Shown here: positions 41,947-51,607 of the stretch, piece by piece | Layout: every line of letters starts with the position of its first letter | How positions within the stretch are numbered: the stretch's first letter is position 1 | Assembly: GCF_001553265.1 (NCBI RefSeq) | Contig: NZ_KQ960593.1 | Coordinates: 112,753 to 176,752, forward strand | Reading direction: 5' to 3' | DNA from: Prevotella sp. DNF00663 | GTDB taxonomy: Bacteria; Bacteroidota; Bacteroidia; Bacteroidales; Bacteroidaceae | DNA: 64,000 bases | Position numbers and translations under genes: made by a program | The notes under the pieces: generated by a model | What the model was told of the DNA's origin: nothing | Databases searched by the model: none | What the model saw: the letters and a program-made list of their open reading frames with translations, nothing else

Positions 41947-42990
41947 TTAGAAGTATTTAGTGATATGAGCACGGTCGAAGTCGTTCATTTCGTTTATCAT
42001 TCTTATTGCCGACTCTATAATCGGGTATGCACAAAGTGCTCCGGTGCCTTCTCCCAACCTCATACCGAGCAATAATATAGGCTTTGCATTCATGAGTAGC
42101 AACAGTCGTTTATGCCCGTTTTCATCGCCGCAATGCCCGAATACGGCATAGTCTAACACATTTGGATATAGCTGTGAAGCCGCCAACATACAAGCAGTCA
42201 TAATAAAACCATCTACCAAAATGACCATGTGGAGTTCGGCTGCACGCAACATGGCTCCGATGGCTCCCACCATTTCAAAACCGCCAAAGTATCTGATGGC
42301 ATTAAGAGGAGTATTCCGGTTGTTCTCGAGATAAAGATCTACTGCCGCTTTTAGTACTTTGTATTTATGTGAAATGCCTTCGTTGTTGAGTCCGGCACCA
42401 GCTCCGATACACTCTTCCAAAGGTATTTGGCCAAACAGACTCATCCAGATACTCGATGGAGATGTATTGGCTATACCCATCTCGCCAAGGCAAATGATGT
42501 TGCATTCCTTTTCTTTACACTCGTCTACAAGTTGCACAGCCGTCTCAATACACAGATTGAATTGCTCTTCAGTCATGGCTGCCGCATGCAAGAAATTACT
42601 TGTTCCCCAAGCTATTTTGCGATTGGTAATTTGTGGGCATGCCGATAGGTCATGGTCGACACCCATGTCTATGATACTAAGGTCGAACCCGTGCTGGCGG
42701 CAAAATAGGTTGACACCACCGCCACCATTGGCAAAGTTCAGCATTTGTTGCCATGTTACATCGCGTGGAGATACCGATACGCCCTCGTGCTCAATGCCGT
42801 GGTCGGCTCCTAATAAGAGGTGACAAGGATGTGAGAGAGTGGGAGTGAACGTGTGCTGGATGAGACTTATCTGCATGGCCAAGTCTTCAAGCATGCCCAG
42901 CGAACCTTTTGGTTTGTTCAGATTGTCTATTTTTTGTTGGATAGCTTGGCGCATATCCTTATCTGTTGGGAGTATATTGAATGTCCTCAT
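41947..42990 (-). CDS. cobT: Nicotinate-nucleotide-dimethylbenzimidazole phosphoribosyltransferase
   Basis: The 347-residue enzyme activates the lower-ligand base as alpha-ribazole phosphate. Motifs are KPKGSLGMLEDLA at the N-terminus, GADHGIEHEGVS, CLGEMGIANT, GAGLNNEG and GMRLGEGTGA with the catalytic Glu. It lies one base from cobU, so the four cob genes are one operon. Confidence 0.96.
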   Translation of the reverse strand: MRTFNILPTDKDMRQAIQQKIDNLNKPKGSLGMLEDLAMQISLIQHTFTPTLSHPCHLLLGADHGIEHEGVSVSPRDVTWQQMLNFANGGGGVNLFCRQHGFDLSIIDMGVDHDLSACPQITNRKIAWGTSNFLHAAAMTEEQFNLCIETAVQLVDECKEKECNIICLGEMGIANTSPSSIWMSLFGQIPLEECIGAGAGLNNEGISHKYKVLKAAVDLYLENNRNTPLNAIRYFGGFEMVGAIGAMLRAAELHMVILVDGFIMTACMLAASQLYPNVLDYAVFGHCGDENGHKRLLLLMNAKPILLLGMRLGEGTGALCAYPIIESAIRMINEMNDFDRAHITKYF

Positions 42991-42991
42991 C

Positions 42992-43519
42992 TTATTTGAT
43001 TTTAACGGGAATACCTGATACCATCATGATTACTTCGTCGGCTTTGGATGCTACGTATTGGTTCATCCATCCCTGAAGGTCGGTGAATCTGCGTTGTATC
43101 TCGTTGTTACTGACTCCGCCACTGCCTATTTCGTTTGTCACAAAGATAAAGGTGGCATCTTGCGAAGTGAAGCGGTTGAACTCATCTTGTAATTCTTTCA
43201 GTGCACTATCTACTGTCGGTTGTTCTTTCACCTTCTTGTCGCTGTCGTAGAAAAAGTTGGTACACCACAGCGTAATACAGTCAATGACCACCACCTTATT
43301 ATATAGTTGATGGTGCGATAGATATTTTTCCTCTTCGATATTGGTCCAATTATCGCCCCGCCGTTGTTGGTGTCTATTTACTCGTTCACGGAATTCCTCG
43401 TCCCATATATGGGCAGTTGCCAAATATACAGGGGTAGGTGAAAGGCTTAAAGCCAACTGTTCGGCATGCATACTTTTGCCCGATCGTTGTCCGCCGGTAA
43501 TAAGAATAATGCGTTTCAT
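42992..43519 (-). CDS. cobU: Adenosylcobinamide kinase/guanylyltransferase
   Basis: The 175-residue bifunctional enzyme phosphorylates cobinamide and transfers GMP. It shows the Walker A loop ITGGQRSGKS, the guanylylated His region (VNRHQQRRGDNWTNIEE) and FVTNEIGSGGV. It is the first gene of the cob operon. No corrin-ring genes are present, so the operon fits cobinamide salvage. I see no cobalamin riboswitch upstream. Confidence 0.95.
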   Translation of the reverse strand: MKRIILITGGQRSGKSMHAEQLALSLSPTPVYLATAHIWDEEFRERVNRHQQRRGDNWTNIEEEKYLSHHQLYNKVVVIDCITLWCTNFFYDSDKKVKEQPTVDSALKELQDEFNRFTSQDATFIFVTNEIGSGGVSNNEIQRRFTDLQGWMNQYVASKADEVIMMVSGIPVKIK

Positions 43520-43523
43520 GTTG

Positions 43524-43531
43524 CGAAGATA
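43524..43531 (-). promoter_or_regulatory. Near-consensus -7 element abutting cobU
   Basis: Reads TATCTTCG on the minus strand (one mismatch to TAnnTTTG) and ends 4 bp before the cobU ATG, which would give an almost leaderless mRNA. Confidence 0.35.
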
Positions 43532-43667
43532 CTAAAAAACAACCATATATTGATAGAGCCTTTAGCCCAATTTAGAGCGTTTGTCCTATTATTTAACGTC
43601 GTAAAGAGCTTTGTTTTCCGCTCATAACTCTTTACTTCTCATTACTAAGTTCTTCACTCTTAATATT

Positions 43668-43756
43668 CTGCAGCGGCTTGGCAACATTGCTGTCTCAACT
43701 TTGCACAATTGCTGAAGAGGCGAAGCAGCGATACTGTTGGCCCTTTGCAGTCTGCG
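43668..43756 (+). repeat. Dispersed 22-nt-period element, copy R6
   Basis: Units start at 43675, 43697 and 43719, with a partial fourth at 43741 (CCCTTTGCAG). The first core is GGCAACATTGCTGTC. A degenerate block at about 43624-43666 (ATAACTC, TTACTTCTCATT, CTTCACTCTTAA) resembles the left flank of R7. The gap 43520-44006 otherwise contains only promoters. Confidence 0.82.
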
Positions 43757-43912
43757 AATAAATATGTTTACAGGTAGATGGGTAGATGAGTTTAGAGTGC
43801 TTGAATATCTAGATTAAACTTTTGTATAGTTTGGTTGACTATTGTATTTTAAGTATTTGAATGAGACTTTTGGGTATTTTTATGTTCTAAAACATGGAAA
43901 ATATACGAAAAC

Positions 43913-43944
43913 TTTGGAAGTTACAATATTTTTTAATAACTTTG
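43913..43944 (+). promoter_or_regulatory. Promoter of the OmpA-family gene
   Basis: TTTG at 43913-43916 and TAACTTTG at 43937-43944 with 20 bp between: a consensus promoter, followed by a leader of about 60 nt. Confidence 0.75.
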
Positions 43945-44006
43945 CATGCGTATTCGAGAGGATAAATAAAGAAACATAAAATATAATTATTAAATTTTAG
44001 AGAGAA

Positions 44007-45182
44007 ATGAAAAAAATCGCATTACTATTTGCAGCTGCCGCTATGGCAGTATCTGTTTCAGCACAGACTGTAACAGAAAGCAAAACATTCGACAACTTCT
44101 ACATTGGTATTAATGGTGGTGTTGCAACAAAGACAACTGGCCATTCATGGATGAAAGGTTTGGATCCAAACTTCGGTGTACGCTTGGGTCGTAACTTTAC
44201 TCCTGTATTTGGCTTGGCTCTTGAGAGCAATGCTTACTTCTCTAATAAGCCTTTTGCTTCTACCGGAACAGCAGTTCGTTTCTTGAACACTAGCGTGTTG
44301 GGAACTGTAAACTTGAGCAATTGGTTTGGTGGTTATCAAGGTGAGCCTCGTGCTTTTGAGGTTATCGCTTTGTACGGACTTGGTTGGGGACACCTTTTTG
44401 GCAATACTGCACAGTATAAGGCTTCTCATTATCACAACAACTTGACCTCTAAGGCTGCTATCGACTTCGCATTTAACTTCGGTGCTTCAAAGGCTTGGCA
44501 GTTTTATATCGAGCCTGCTATGGTTTGGGGACTTAACGATAAGACCAATGCTGCTAACTATAACTTGTCTAACAGCGGCATCAAGTACAATATCAACCAC
44601 AGCTTTGTACAGTTGAACGCAGGTTTGATTTACAAGTTTGGTAACTCTAATGGAACTCATAACTTCAAGATTGCACAGCTCCGTGACCAGTCTGAGATTG
44701 ATGGTTTGAATGCTCAAATCAATAGCTTGCGTGGTGATTTGAACGATAAGGATGCTCAACTCGCAGCTAAGGATGGCCAGATTGCTGACTTGCAGAATGC
44801 CCTTGATGCTTGCAACAAGAAGCCTAAGTATGTGAAGCCTGTTACTGCTACCAACTTACAGCCTACTGTTTTGTTCCGTCAAGGTAAGAGTGTTATCGAT
44901 CCAGCACAGTATGCTCCTATCGAACTGATTGCTTCTTATATGAAGAATCATCCTGAAGCAAACGTGGAGATTAAGGGTTATGCTTCTCCAGAGGGTTCTG
45001 CAGAGTTGAACCAAAAGCTTTCTGAAGCTCGTGCTGAGGCTGTTAAGACTGCACTTATTAAGAAGTATAAGATTGCAGCTAGCCGTTTGACTACCAAGGG
45101 TATGGGTGCTACCGATAAGCTTTTCGAGCAGGTAGAGTTCAACCGTGTTGCTACATTCAACGACAATGCTAAGACGAAGTAA
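44007..45182 (+). CDS. OmpA-family major outer-membrane protein
   Basis: The 391-residue protein has a signal peptide (MKKIALLFAAAAMAVSVSAQ), an N-terminal eight-stranded barrel-like domain (about 25-215), a coiled-coil linker (about 225-270; repeated INSLRGDLNDKDAQLAAKDG pattern) and a C-terminal OmpA peptidoglycan-binding domain (about 280-391; VEIKGYASPEGSAELNQKLS, SEARAEAVK, NRVATF). It anchors the outer membrane to the cell wall and is probably abundant, given its consensus promoter and strong terminator. Confidence 0.95.
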   Translation: MKKIALLFAAAAMAVSVSAQTVTESKTFDNFYIGINGGVATKTTGHSWMKGLDPNFGVRLGRNFTPVFGLALESNAYFSNKPFASTGTAVRFLNTSVLGTVNLSNWFGGYQGEPRAFEVIALYGLGWGHLFGNTAQYKASHYHNNLTSKAAIDFAFNFGASKAWQFYIEPAMVWGLNDKTNAANYNLSNSGIKYNINHSFVQLNAGLIYKFGNSNGTHNFKIAQLRDQSEIDGLNAQINSLRGDLNDKDAQLAAKDGQIADLQNALDACNKKPKYVKPVTATNLQPTVLFRQGKSVIDPAQYAPIELIASYMKNHPEANVEIKGYASPEGSAELNQKLSEARAEAVKTALIKKYKIAASRLTTKGMGATDKLFEQVEFNRVATFNDNAKTK

Positions 45183-45210
45183 TCAACAGTAACATTACTG
45201 ATTTAAGATA

Positions 45211-45250
45211 AAGAAGGGGTATGCCTATATAGGTATATCCCTTCTTCTTG
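45211..45250 (+). terminator. Terminator after the OmpA-family gene
   Basis: AAGAAGGG (45211-45218) pairs with CCCTTCTT (45239-45246), with further internal pairing, then a T-rich tail CTTGTTG. Confidence 0.8.
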
Positions 45251-45387
45251 TTGTATAGGTTCCTATGAAAGTATTGAATGACAACTTGATAGTTAAGAAT
45301 ATGTGTCTAATAACTTTAAAAACGAAACTATAAGCCCTGTATAACTTACGAATTAAATAATAATTCCCAAAATAAGCGTACTATTTA

Positions 45388-45418
45388 TTGGCCGTTACAC
45401 AAAAACTATTTATCTTTG
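45388..45418 (+). promoter_or_regulatory. Promoter of the ilvD operon
   Basis: TTG at 45388-45390 and TATCTTTG at 45411-45418, 20 bp apart. The leader to ATG 45505 is about 80 nt; I looked for a branched-chain leader peptide and terminator there and found none. The 45183-45504 gap holds nothing else beyond the terminator above. Confidence 0.7.
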
Positions 45419-45504
45419 TATTCAATTTTATATACCTTGTCTTCGATATAGTTGTTGGCAAGGCTTTTTTGAAATATTGGATTTATAGCGAACAAGTATA
45501 TACA

Positions 45505-47307
45505 ATGAAACATCAGTTGAGAAGTGCTGTTTGTACAGAAGGTAGAAGAATGGCGGGTGCAAGAGCGCTTTGGGTAGCTGCCGGTATGAAACACGAGCAG
45601 ATAGGAAAGCCCATTATTGCTATCGTAAATAGCTTTACGCAGTTTGTTCCCGGGCATACTCATTTGCATGAGATTGGCCAGATTATCAAGCAAGAGATTG
45701 AGGCTATGGGCTGCTATGCTGCCGAATTCAATACTATTGCTATAGATGACGGAATAGCTATGGGGCATGATGGTATGTTGTATTCCTTGCCTTCGCGCGA
45801 TATTATTGCCGACTCTGTAGAATATATGGTGAACGCTCACAAGGCCGATGCCATGATTTGCATTTCAAACTGTGATAAAGTGACGCCGGGAATGCTGATG
45901 GCTTCGATGCGTTTGAACATTCCTACAATTTTCTGTTCGGGCGGACCGATGGAGGCAGGACGATGGAGAGGGGAGAATGCCGACCTCATTACGGCCATGA
46001 TTAATGGCGGTGATGAGAGTGTAAGCGATGCCGACTTGATGGAAATAGAGAAGTCAGCATGCCCGGGATGTGGCAGTTGTTCGGGCATGTTTACGGCCAA
46101 TTCTATGAATTCATTGACCGAAGCTATCGGCTTGTCTCTACCCGGTAATGGTTCTATATTGGCTACGCATAAGAATCGTATTCGCTTGTTTAAAGACGCA
46201 GCACGTCAGATTGTGAAAAATGCAATGGCTTATTATGAGGATGGTGATGAGAGTGTTTTACCACGTAATATCGCTACTCGCCAAGCTTTCCTCAATGCTA
46301 TGGCACTCGATATCGCCATGGGTGGAAGTACAAATACTGTACTTCACTTACTGGCTGTGGCTCAAGAAGGTGAAGTAGACTTCACGATGAAGGATATAGA
46401 TGAGCTGAGTCGTCGTGTGCCTTGTTTGTGTAAATTGTCTCCTAACACCCAGAAATACAGTGTACAGGAGTTCAATCGTGCCGGTGGAATCCTTGGAATC
46501 TTGAACGAATTAGAGAAAGCCGGATTGATAGATGGGCAAGTGAAGCGCGTGGATGGTAAGACTTTGGCAGAGCAAATGAAGCGATATGACATTACAGGTG
46601 AGTCTGTCGATGAGGAAGCTAATCGTATTTATCGAAGTGCTCCGGGCCATCGGTTCTCTACACAAATGGGTAGTCAAGACACGCAGTGGGAGAGTTTGGA
46701 TGCCGACCGTGCCAATGGTTGCATCCGCGATATAGCCCATGCTTATACAAAAGATGGTGGTCTGGCTGTCTTGTTTGGAAATATTGCACAAAATGGATGT
46801 GTGGTTAAGACTGCCGGAGTGGATGCCAGCTTGTGGCATTTTGAAGGATCGGCCGTGGTATTCGACTCTCAAGACGATGCCTGCGATGGTATCTTGGGCG
46901 GTAAGGTGAAGTCGGGAGATTGCGTGGTGATAACACATGAAGGCCCCAAAGGTGGTCCCGGAATGCAAGAGATGCTTTATCCCACCTCTTATATAAAGAG
47001 TCGGCATTTGGGCAAAGAGTGTGCGCTGATTACCGATGGACGCTTTTCGGGCGGCACATCCGGACTAAGTATCGGGCACATATCGCCTGAGGCGGCTGCC
47101 GGAGGAAACATTGGAAAGATTAAAGATGGCGATATTATTGTAATAGATATACCATCTCGCTCGATCAATGTGAAGCTTTCGGATGCAGAACTTGACGCTC
47201 GTGAACAGCAAATACTACGACGTAACCGTGTGGTTAGCAAAGCATTAAAGGCTTATGCGCAAAGTGTTAGTTCGGCAGATAAAGGCGGAGTAAGAATGAT
47301 AGATTAA
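45505..47307 (+). CDS. ilvD: Dihydroxy-acid dehydratase
   Basis: The 600-residue iron-sulfur enzyme makes the 2-oxo acids of valine and isoleucine. Cluster cysteines are visible in [12 protein letters not shown] and [17 protein letters not shown], and the C-terminal [14 protein letters not shown] and [14 protein letters not shown] segments are typical. ATG 45505 is chosen because the frame upstream of it crosses the promoter. ilvB follows after 16 bp. Confidence 0.97.
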   Translation: MKHQLRSAVCTEGRRMAGARALWVAAGMKHEQIGKPIIAIVNSFTQFVPGHTHLHEIGQIIKQEIEAMGCYAAEFNTIAIDDGIAMGHDGMLYSLPSRDIIADSVEYMVNAHKADAMICISNCDKVTPGMLMASMRLNIPTIFCSGGPMEAGRWRGENADLITAMINGGDESVSDADLMEIEKSACPGCGSCSGMFTANSMNSLTEAIGLSLPGNGSILATHKNRIRLFKDAARQIVKNAMAYYEDGDESVLPRNIATRQAFLNAMALDIAMGGSTNTVLHLLAVAQEGEVDFTMKDIDELSRRVPCLCKLSPNTQKYSVQEFNRAGGILGILNELEKAGLIDGQVKRVDGKTLAEQMKRYDITGESVDEEANRIYRSAPGHRFSTQMGSQDTQWESLDADRANGCIRDIAHAYTKDGGLAVLFGNIAQNGCVVKTAGVDASLWHFEGSAVVFDSQDDACDGILGGKVKSGDCVVITHEGPKGGPGMQEMLYPTSYIKSRHLGKECALITDGRFSGGTSGLSIGHISPEAAAGGNIGKIKDGDIIVIDIPSRSINVKLSDAELDAREQQILRRNRVVSKALKAYAQSVSSADKGGVRMID

Positions 47308-47323
47308 GTTTAGGAAATAGATT

Positions 47324-49039
47324 ATGGCGAAAGAAGTAATAACAGGTTCTGAGGCTCTCATGCGAGCTTTGCACAATGAAGGTGTAAAGACCATATTTGG
47401 TTATCCCGGTGGAGCCATTATGCCCGTATTTGATGCTTTATATGACTATACACGTGGCGAGAAAAAGATGTTTGATCACATCCTTGTGCGTCACGAACAA
47501 GCTGCTGCTCATGCCGCAGAAGGATTTGCTCGTGTAAGCAGTGAAGTGGGTGTTTGCTTGGTAACAAGTGGTCCCGGTGCTACGAATACGCTGACAGGAG
47601 TGGCCGATGCCATGATGGATAGTACGCCAATTGTGGTGATTGCCGGACAGGTAGCAGTGGGAGCATTGGGTACAGACGCCTTTCAAGAAGTGGATTTGGT
47701 AGGTGTTGCCCAGCCAATAACGAAATGGGCGTATCAGATTCAGCGTCCCGAAGATGTGGCATGGGCTGTTAGTCGTGCCTTCTATATCGCACGTTCAGGT
47801 CGTCCCGGCCCTGTTGTTTTGGACTTCCCGAAGAATGCTCAGACCCATAAATGCGAATGGGAAGATGTTCGGGTGAACCATATTCGTTCGTATGTACCTT
47901 ATCCTCATATTGACGAAGCGGCTGTATCGGCGGCAGCTGAGCTTATCAATGCAAGTAAAAGACCATTTGCGCTTGTCGGACAAGGAGTAGAATTGGGTGG
48001 CGCTCAAAGTGAATTGCTTGAGTTTATAGAGAAGGCTGATATCCCAACGGGACGTACCATGATGGGATTGTCGGCATTACCGACTGATCATCCTTTGAAT
48101 ATGGGTATGCTAGGTATGCATGGTAACTATGCTCCGAATATGCAAACGCAACAGTGTGATGTGCTGATTGCTATTGGAATGAGATTTAGTGACCGTGTAA
48201 CAGGATTGCCATCGACTTATGCCAAGCAAGCAAAGATAATCCATTTGGATATTGATCGCACGGAGATAGACAAGAATATCAAAACAACAGTGGCTGTAGT
48301 TGGCGATTGTAAGATGTCGCTTCCCGCTATAACTAGATTGTTGAAAAAGAACTCACATGTCGAATGGAAAGAGTCATTCAAGCAGTTTGATGAAATGGAA
48401 ATGACCAAAGTCATTGAGCCGGCTATTCATCCTACAGAGGGACCGTTGCTGATGGGCGAGGTTACCAATGTGGTAGCGGAGGAAACTAAAGGTGATGCTG
48501 TATTGGTAAATGATGTAGGTCAGAACCAAATGTTCTCTAGTCGATACTTCAAATACAATAAGAAGAGGTCAATAGTAACCAGTGGTGGACTTGGTACAAT
48601 GGGCTTTGGACTACCCGCAGGTATTGGAGCTACGTTCGGAGCACCGCATCGTACGGTGTGCGTTTTCATGGGTGATGGTGGCTTACAGATGAGTATTCAA
48701 GAGTTTGGAACAATTATGGAGCAGGGCTCAGCGGTTAAGATGTTCTTGTTAAACAATAACTATTTGGGGAATGTTCGCCAATGGCAAGATATGTTCTTCA
48801 ATCACCGTAAGAGCTTTACCAAGATGCTAAATCCACATTATGAAGACATTTGTAAGGCATATAACATCCCGTATGATGTGGTCGTCGATCGCAAAGAACT
48901 TCGTGAGAAAGTAGCTAAGGCGTTGGCAACGGACGGCCCTTATCTGCTAGAATGTGCTGTGAGGGAGGAAGATAATGTCATGCCAATGACTCCTCCGGGT
49001 AAGAGTGTCGACGAAATGATACTGGGAATAGATGAATAA
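47324..49039 (+). CDS. ilvB: Acetolactate synthase large subunit
   Basis: The 571-residue thiamine-diphosphate enzyme condenses pyruvate with pyruvate or 2-oxobutyrate. Visible features are FGYPGGAIMPVFDAL, the catalytic Glu in RHEQAAAHAAEGFAR, GPGATN, and the ThDP motif GDGGLQMSIQEFGTI to NNNYLGNVRQWQ. It is directly followed by ilvN. Confidence 0.97.
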   Translation: MAKEVITGSEALMRALHNEGVKTIFGYPGGAIMPVFDALYDYTRGEKKMFDHILVRHEQAAAHAAEGFARVSSEVGVCLVTSGPGATNTLTGVADAMMDSTPIVVIAGQVAVGALGTDAFQEVDLVGVAQPITKWAYQIQRPEDVAWAVSRAFYIARSGRPGPVVLDFPKNAQTHKCEWEDVRVNHIRSYVPYPHIDEAAVSAAAELINASKRPFALVGQGVELGGAQSELLEFIEKADIPTGRTMMGLSALPTDHPLNMGMLGMHGNYAPNMQTQQCDVLIAIGMRFSDRVTGLPSTYAKQAKIIHLDIDRTEIDKNIKTTVAVVGDCKMSLPAITRLLKKNSHVEWKESFKQFDEMEMTKVIEPAIHPTEGPLLMGEVTNVVAEETKGDAVLVNDVGQNQMFSSRYFKYNKKRSIVTSGGLGTMGFGLPAGIGATFGAPHRTVCVFMGDGGLQMSIQEFGTIMEQGSAVKMFLLNNNYLGNVRQWQDMFFNHRKSFTKMLNPHYEDICKAYNIPYDVVVDRKELREKVAKALATDGPYLLECAVREEDNVMPMTPPGKSVDEMILGIDE

Positions 49040-49067
49040 CCGGTTATTGATAGAAGCAAAAAGCAAT

Positions 49068-49610
49068 ATGGACAACGAAAAGAAATTATATACTTTACTG
49101 GTATATTCAGAAAATATAGCCGGTATACTAAACCAGATTACTGCTGTATTCACTCGTCGTCAGGTGAATATTGAGAGCCTTAACGTGTCGGCTTCGAGCA
49201 TTAAGGGTATCCATAAATACACGATTACGGTCTGGAGTGATGATGCGCAGATTAAGAAAATTACCAAAGCAATAGAGAATAGGATTGATGTTGTCAAGGC
49301 AGACTATTATACCGATGATGATTTGTTCATTCATGAAGTGGCTTTGTTTAAGATTTCGACACCTGTATTGATGGAAAATCCGGAGGTATCTAGAACCATC
49401 CGTAAGCACAATGCACGTATGATGGAGGTGAATCCAACGTATAGTACGGTGCTATTAGCAGGTTTGACAGAAGAGATTGCAGATTTGTTTGCGATATTAG
49501 ATGGCTTCAATTGTTTGCTTCAATATACTCGTTCGGGACGTATTGCAGTGACACGCAGTTTTGAAGAGCCTATTTCTGACTTTTTACAGGAGCAAGATGG
49601 ACATGCTTAG
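49068..49610 (+). CDS. ilvN: Acetolactate synthase small regulatory subunit
   Basis: From ATG 49068 the protein is 180 residues. It begins with an ACT domain (LYTLLVYSENIAGILNQITA, RRQVNIESLNVSASSIKG) and has a second ACT-like half. It activates IlvB and confers valine feedback. An alternative ATG at 49032 overlaps the ilvB stop by 8 bp and would add 12 residues with no family support, so I prefer 49068. Confidence 0.93.
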   Translation: MDNEKKLYTLLVYSENIAGILNQITAVFTRRQVNIESLNVSASSIKGIHKYTITVWSDDAQIKKITKAIENRIDVVKADYYTDDDLFIHEVALFKISTPVLMENPEVSRTIRKHNARMMEVNPTYSTVLLAGLTEEIADLFAILDGFNCLLQYTRSGRIAVTRSFEEPISDFLQEQDGHA

Positions 49611-50367
49611 TAAGGTAGGACGATACGATTTTTTGGCTGAACCCTTTCATTGTGACTTCTCTCATCACCTGTTCATGGGGCATTTGGGCAATCACATGTT
49701 GAATGCAGCAGATTTCCATAGCAATGATCGTGGCTATGGAATGACCTATCTTAACCCTATACATAAGACTTGGGTACTGTCTCGTTTAGCCATTGAAATG
49801 GAGGAAATGCCACAGGCTTATGATAAGTTTTTTGTGGAAACATGGGTCGAAAGTGCCATGAAGTTTTTTACGAGTAGAAACTTTAAGGTAGTAGGTGCCG
49901 ATGATAAAGTGTATGGATATGGCCGAAGTATTTGGGCAATGATAGATACTGATACTCGACAACCGACTGATATCTTCTCCGTTCGTGATGGTTTGATAAG
50001 CCAATATATAGAATCAGAGAAGTCTTGTCCTATTGATAAGAGCTCACGAGTGAAGATGGGTAGCGACCCGGAACTAATAAGAACCGTCGATACACTGTAC
50101 AGTGATGTGGACATGAACGGCCACATTAACAGTGTCAAATACATCGAACATATCCTCGATTTATTCCCTCTTGGCTACTATAAGAGTCGGCGTTTGCATC
50201 GATTGGATATTGCTTATGTGGCTGAAAGTCATCAAGGAGATCAGTTGGAACTTTATCGTGAGCAAGTGGCAGAGGGCGAGTTTAATATCAGTGTGAACAA
50301 ATTGACACCGCCAGAGGATGATAGAATTGAAGTTTGTAGGTGTAAGGTTAAATTTGTGAAAGACTGA
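49597..50367 (+). CDS. Acyl-ACP thioesterase (FatA/FatB-like)
   Basis: From ATG 49597 (overlapping the ilvN end by 14 bp, with AGGAG just upstream) the product is about 256 residues with two hotdog-fold halves: YGMTYLNPIHKTWVLSRLAI to FVETWVESAMKFFTSRNF, and YSDVDMNGHINSVKYIEHIL, in which Asp-x-Asn-x-His is the usual catalytic-like set. It frees fatty acids from ACP. Its place between ilvN and ilvC suggests a link between branched-chain precursors and branched fatty acids; that link is inference. Met at 49603 is an alternative start. Confidence 0.88.
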   Translation: MDMLSKVGRYDFLAEPFHCDFSHHLFMGHLGNHMLNAADFHSNDRGYGMTYLNPIHKTWVLSRLAIEMEEMPQAYDKFFVETWVESAMKFFTSRNFKVVGADDKVYGYGRSIWAMIDTDTRQPTDIFSVRDGLISQYIESEKSCPIDKSSRVKMGSDPELIRTVDTLYSDVDMNGHINSVKYIEHILDLFPLGYYKSRRLHRLDIAYVAESHQGDQLELYREQVAEGEFNISVNKLTPPEDDRIEVCRCKVKFVKD

Positions 50368-50374
50368 AATAAAA

Positions 50375-50406
50375 TTTTGTAGTTTTGTTATAAAATGTTA
50401 CCTTTG
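50375..50406 (+). promoter_or_regulatory. Separate promoter of ilvC
   Basis: TTTTG at 50375-50379 and TACCTTTG at 50399-50406, 19 bp apart, so ilvC can be transcribed independently of ilvD-ilvB-ilvN. Confidence 0.65.
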
Positions 50407-50452
50407 CGTGCGATAAAGGCTCATAAAGGAACTTATTATATAAAAGATAACC

Positions 50453-50473
50453 GCGATAGCAGTATCCTATCGC
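50453..50473 (+). promoter_or_regulatory. Hairpin in the ilvC leader
   Basis: GCGATAG (50453-50459) pairs with CTATCGC (50467-50473), 7-nt loop, 17 bp before the start codon. It may affect translation initiation. Confidence 0.45.
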
Positions 50474-50490
50474 ATAAATGACAAAGTTAT

Positions 50491-51534
50491 ATGGCAGAAA
50501 TGAATTTCGGTGGCGTAGTAGAAACAGTTGTCACCAACAAAGAATTCTCTTTAGAAAAAGCACGTGAAGTACTGAAGAATGAAACGATTGCCGTGATAGG
50601 TTATGGTATTCAAGGACCCGGTCAAGCTGGTAATCTTCGTGATAATGGATTCAATGTCATCGTCGGACAGCGTCAAGGTAAGACCTATGATAAGGCTGTA
50701 GCTGATGGTTGGGTTCCGGGTAAGTCTCTATTCTCTATTGAAGAGGCTGCCCAGAAAGGTACTATTATTTGCATGCTTCTTTCAGATGCCGGTCAGATTG
50801 CGATATGGCCAACAATCAAACCTTACCTGACAGCAGGCAAGACTTTGTACTATTCACATGGTTTTGCTATCAATTGGCAGGATCGTACAGGTGTTGTTCC
50901 ACCTAAAGATGTCGATGTTATCATGGTTGCTCCTAAGGGGTCTGGTACCTCTTTGCGTACAATGTTCCTCGAAGGTCGCGGTTTGAACTGTTCTTATGCG
51001 GTATATCAAGATGCTTCAGGCAATGCTGAAGAGAAGACAATTGCTTTTGGTATTGGTATTGGTGCTGGTTATTTGTTCAAGACAACCTTCCAACGTGAGG
51101 CTACATCCGATCTTACCGGTGAGCGTGGCTCGCTGATGGGAGCTATTGAAGGCTTGTTGGAAGCACAGTACGAAGTGCTCCGTGAGCATGGGCATTCTCC
51201 TTCTGAAGCCTTTAACGAGACTGTAGAGGAATTGACACAGAGTCTGATGCCGCTCTTTGGTGAGAAGGGTATGGACTGGATGTATGCCAATTGTTCGACT
51301 ACAGCACAGCGTGGTGCGCTCGATTGGGCGCCTCGTTTCCGTGAAGCGATCAAGCCTGTTATGGAGTGGTTGTATCTCTCTGTGAAGACCGGTAACGAGG
51401 CTCAAATCTCTATCGACAGCAATTCTAAGCCCGATTATCGTGAGAAATTGAACAAGGAATTGGAGGCAATGCGTAATAAGGAGATGTGGCAAGCAGGTAT
51501 GACAGTACGCAAACTTCGTCCTGAGAACGATTAA
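50491..51534 (+). CDS. ilvC: Ketol-acid reductoisomerase
   Basis: The 347-residue enzyme isomerises and reduces acetolactate. The NAD(P)-binding loop GYGIQGPGQAGNLRDNG is followed by VGQRQGKT; the C-terminal knotted domain contains SDLTGERGSLMGAIEG and the metal-binding EGLLEAQYEVL segment. Its length fits the class I enzyme. Confidence 0.96.
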   Translation: MAEMNFGGVVETVVTNKEFSLEKAREVLKNETIAVIGYGIQGPGQAGNLRDNGFNVIVGQRQGKTYDKAVADGWVPGKSLFSIEEAAQKGTIICMLLSDAGQIAIWPTIKPYLTAGKTLYYSHGFAINWQDRTGVVPPKDVDVIMVAPKGSGTSLRTMFLEGRGLNCSYAVYQDASGNAEEKTIAFGIGIGAGYLFKTTFQREATSDLTGERGSLMGAIEGLLEAQYEVLREHGHSPSEAFNETVEELTQSLMPLFGEKGMDWMYANCSTTAQRGALDWAPRFREAIKPVMEWLYLSVKTGNEAQISIDSNSKPDYREKLNKELEAMRNKEMWQAGMTVRKLRPEND

Positions 51535-51558
51535 TGATTACACATATATAATATGTAG

Positions 51559-51595
51559 AAGGAGTTTACCCACTTAGGTAAACTCCTTTTTATTT
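51559..51595. terminator. Bidirectional terminator between ilvC and recQ
   Basis: AAGGAGTTTACC (51559-51570) pairs perfectly with GGTAAACTCCTT (51577-51588), 6-nt loop, followed by TTTTATTTTG. Confidence 0.9.
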
Positions 51596-51607
51596 TGTAT
51601 AAATGGT

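Noticed and set aside
45419..45504. Branched-chain leader peptide upstream of ilvD
   Set aside because: No ATG frame rich in Val, Leu or Ile followed by a terminator lies between the promoter and the start codon.
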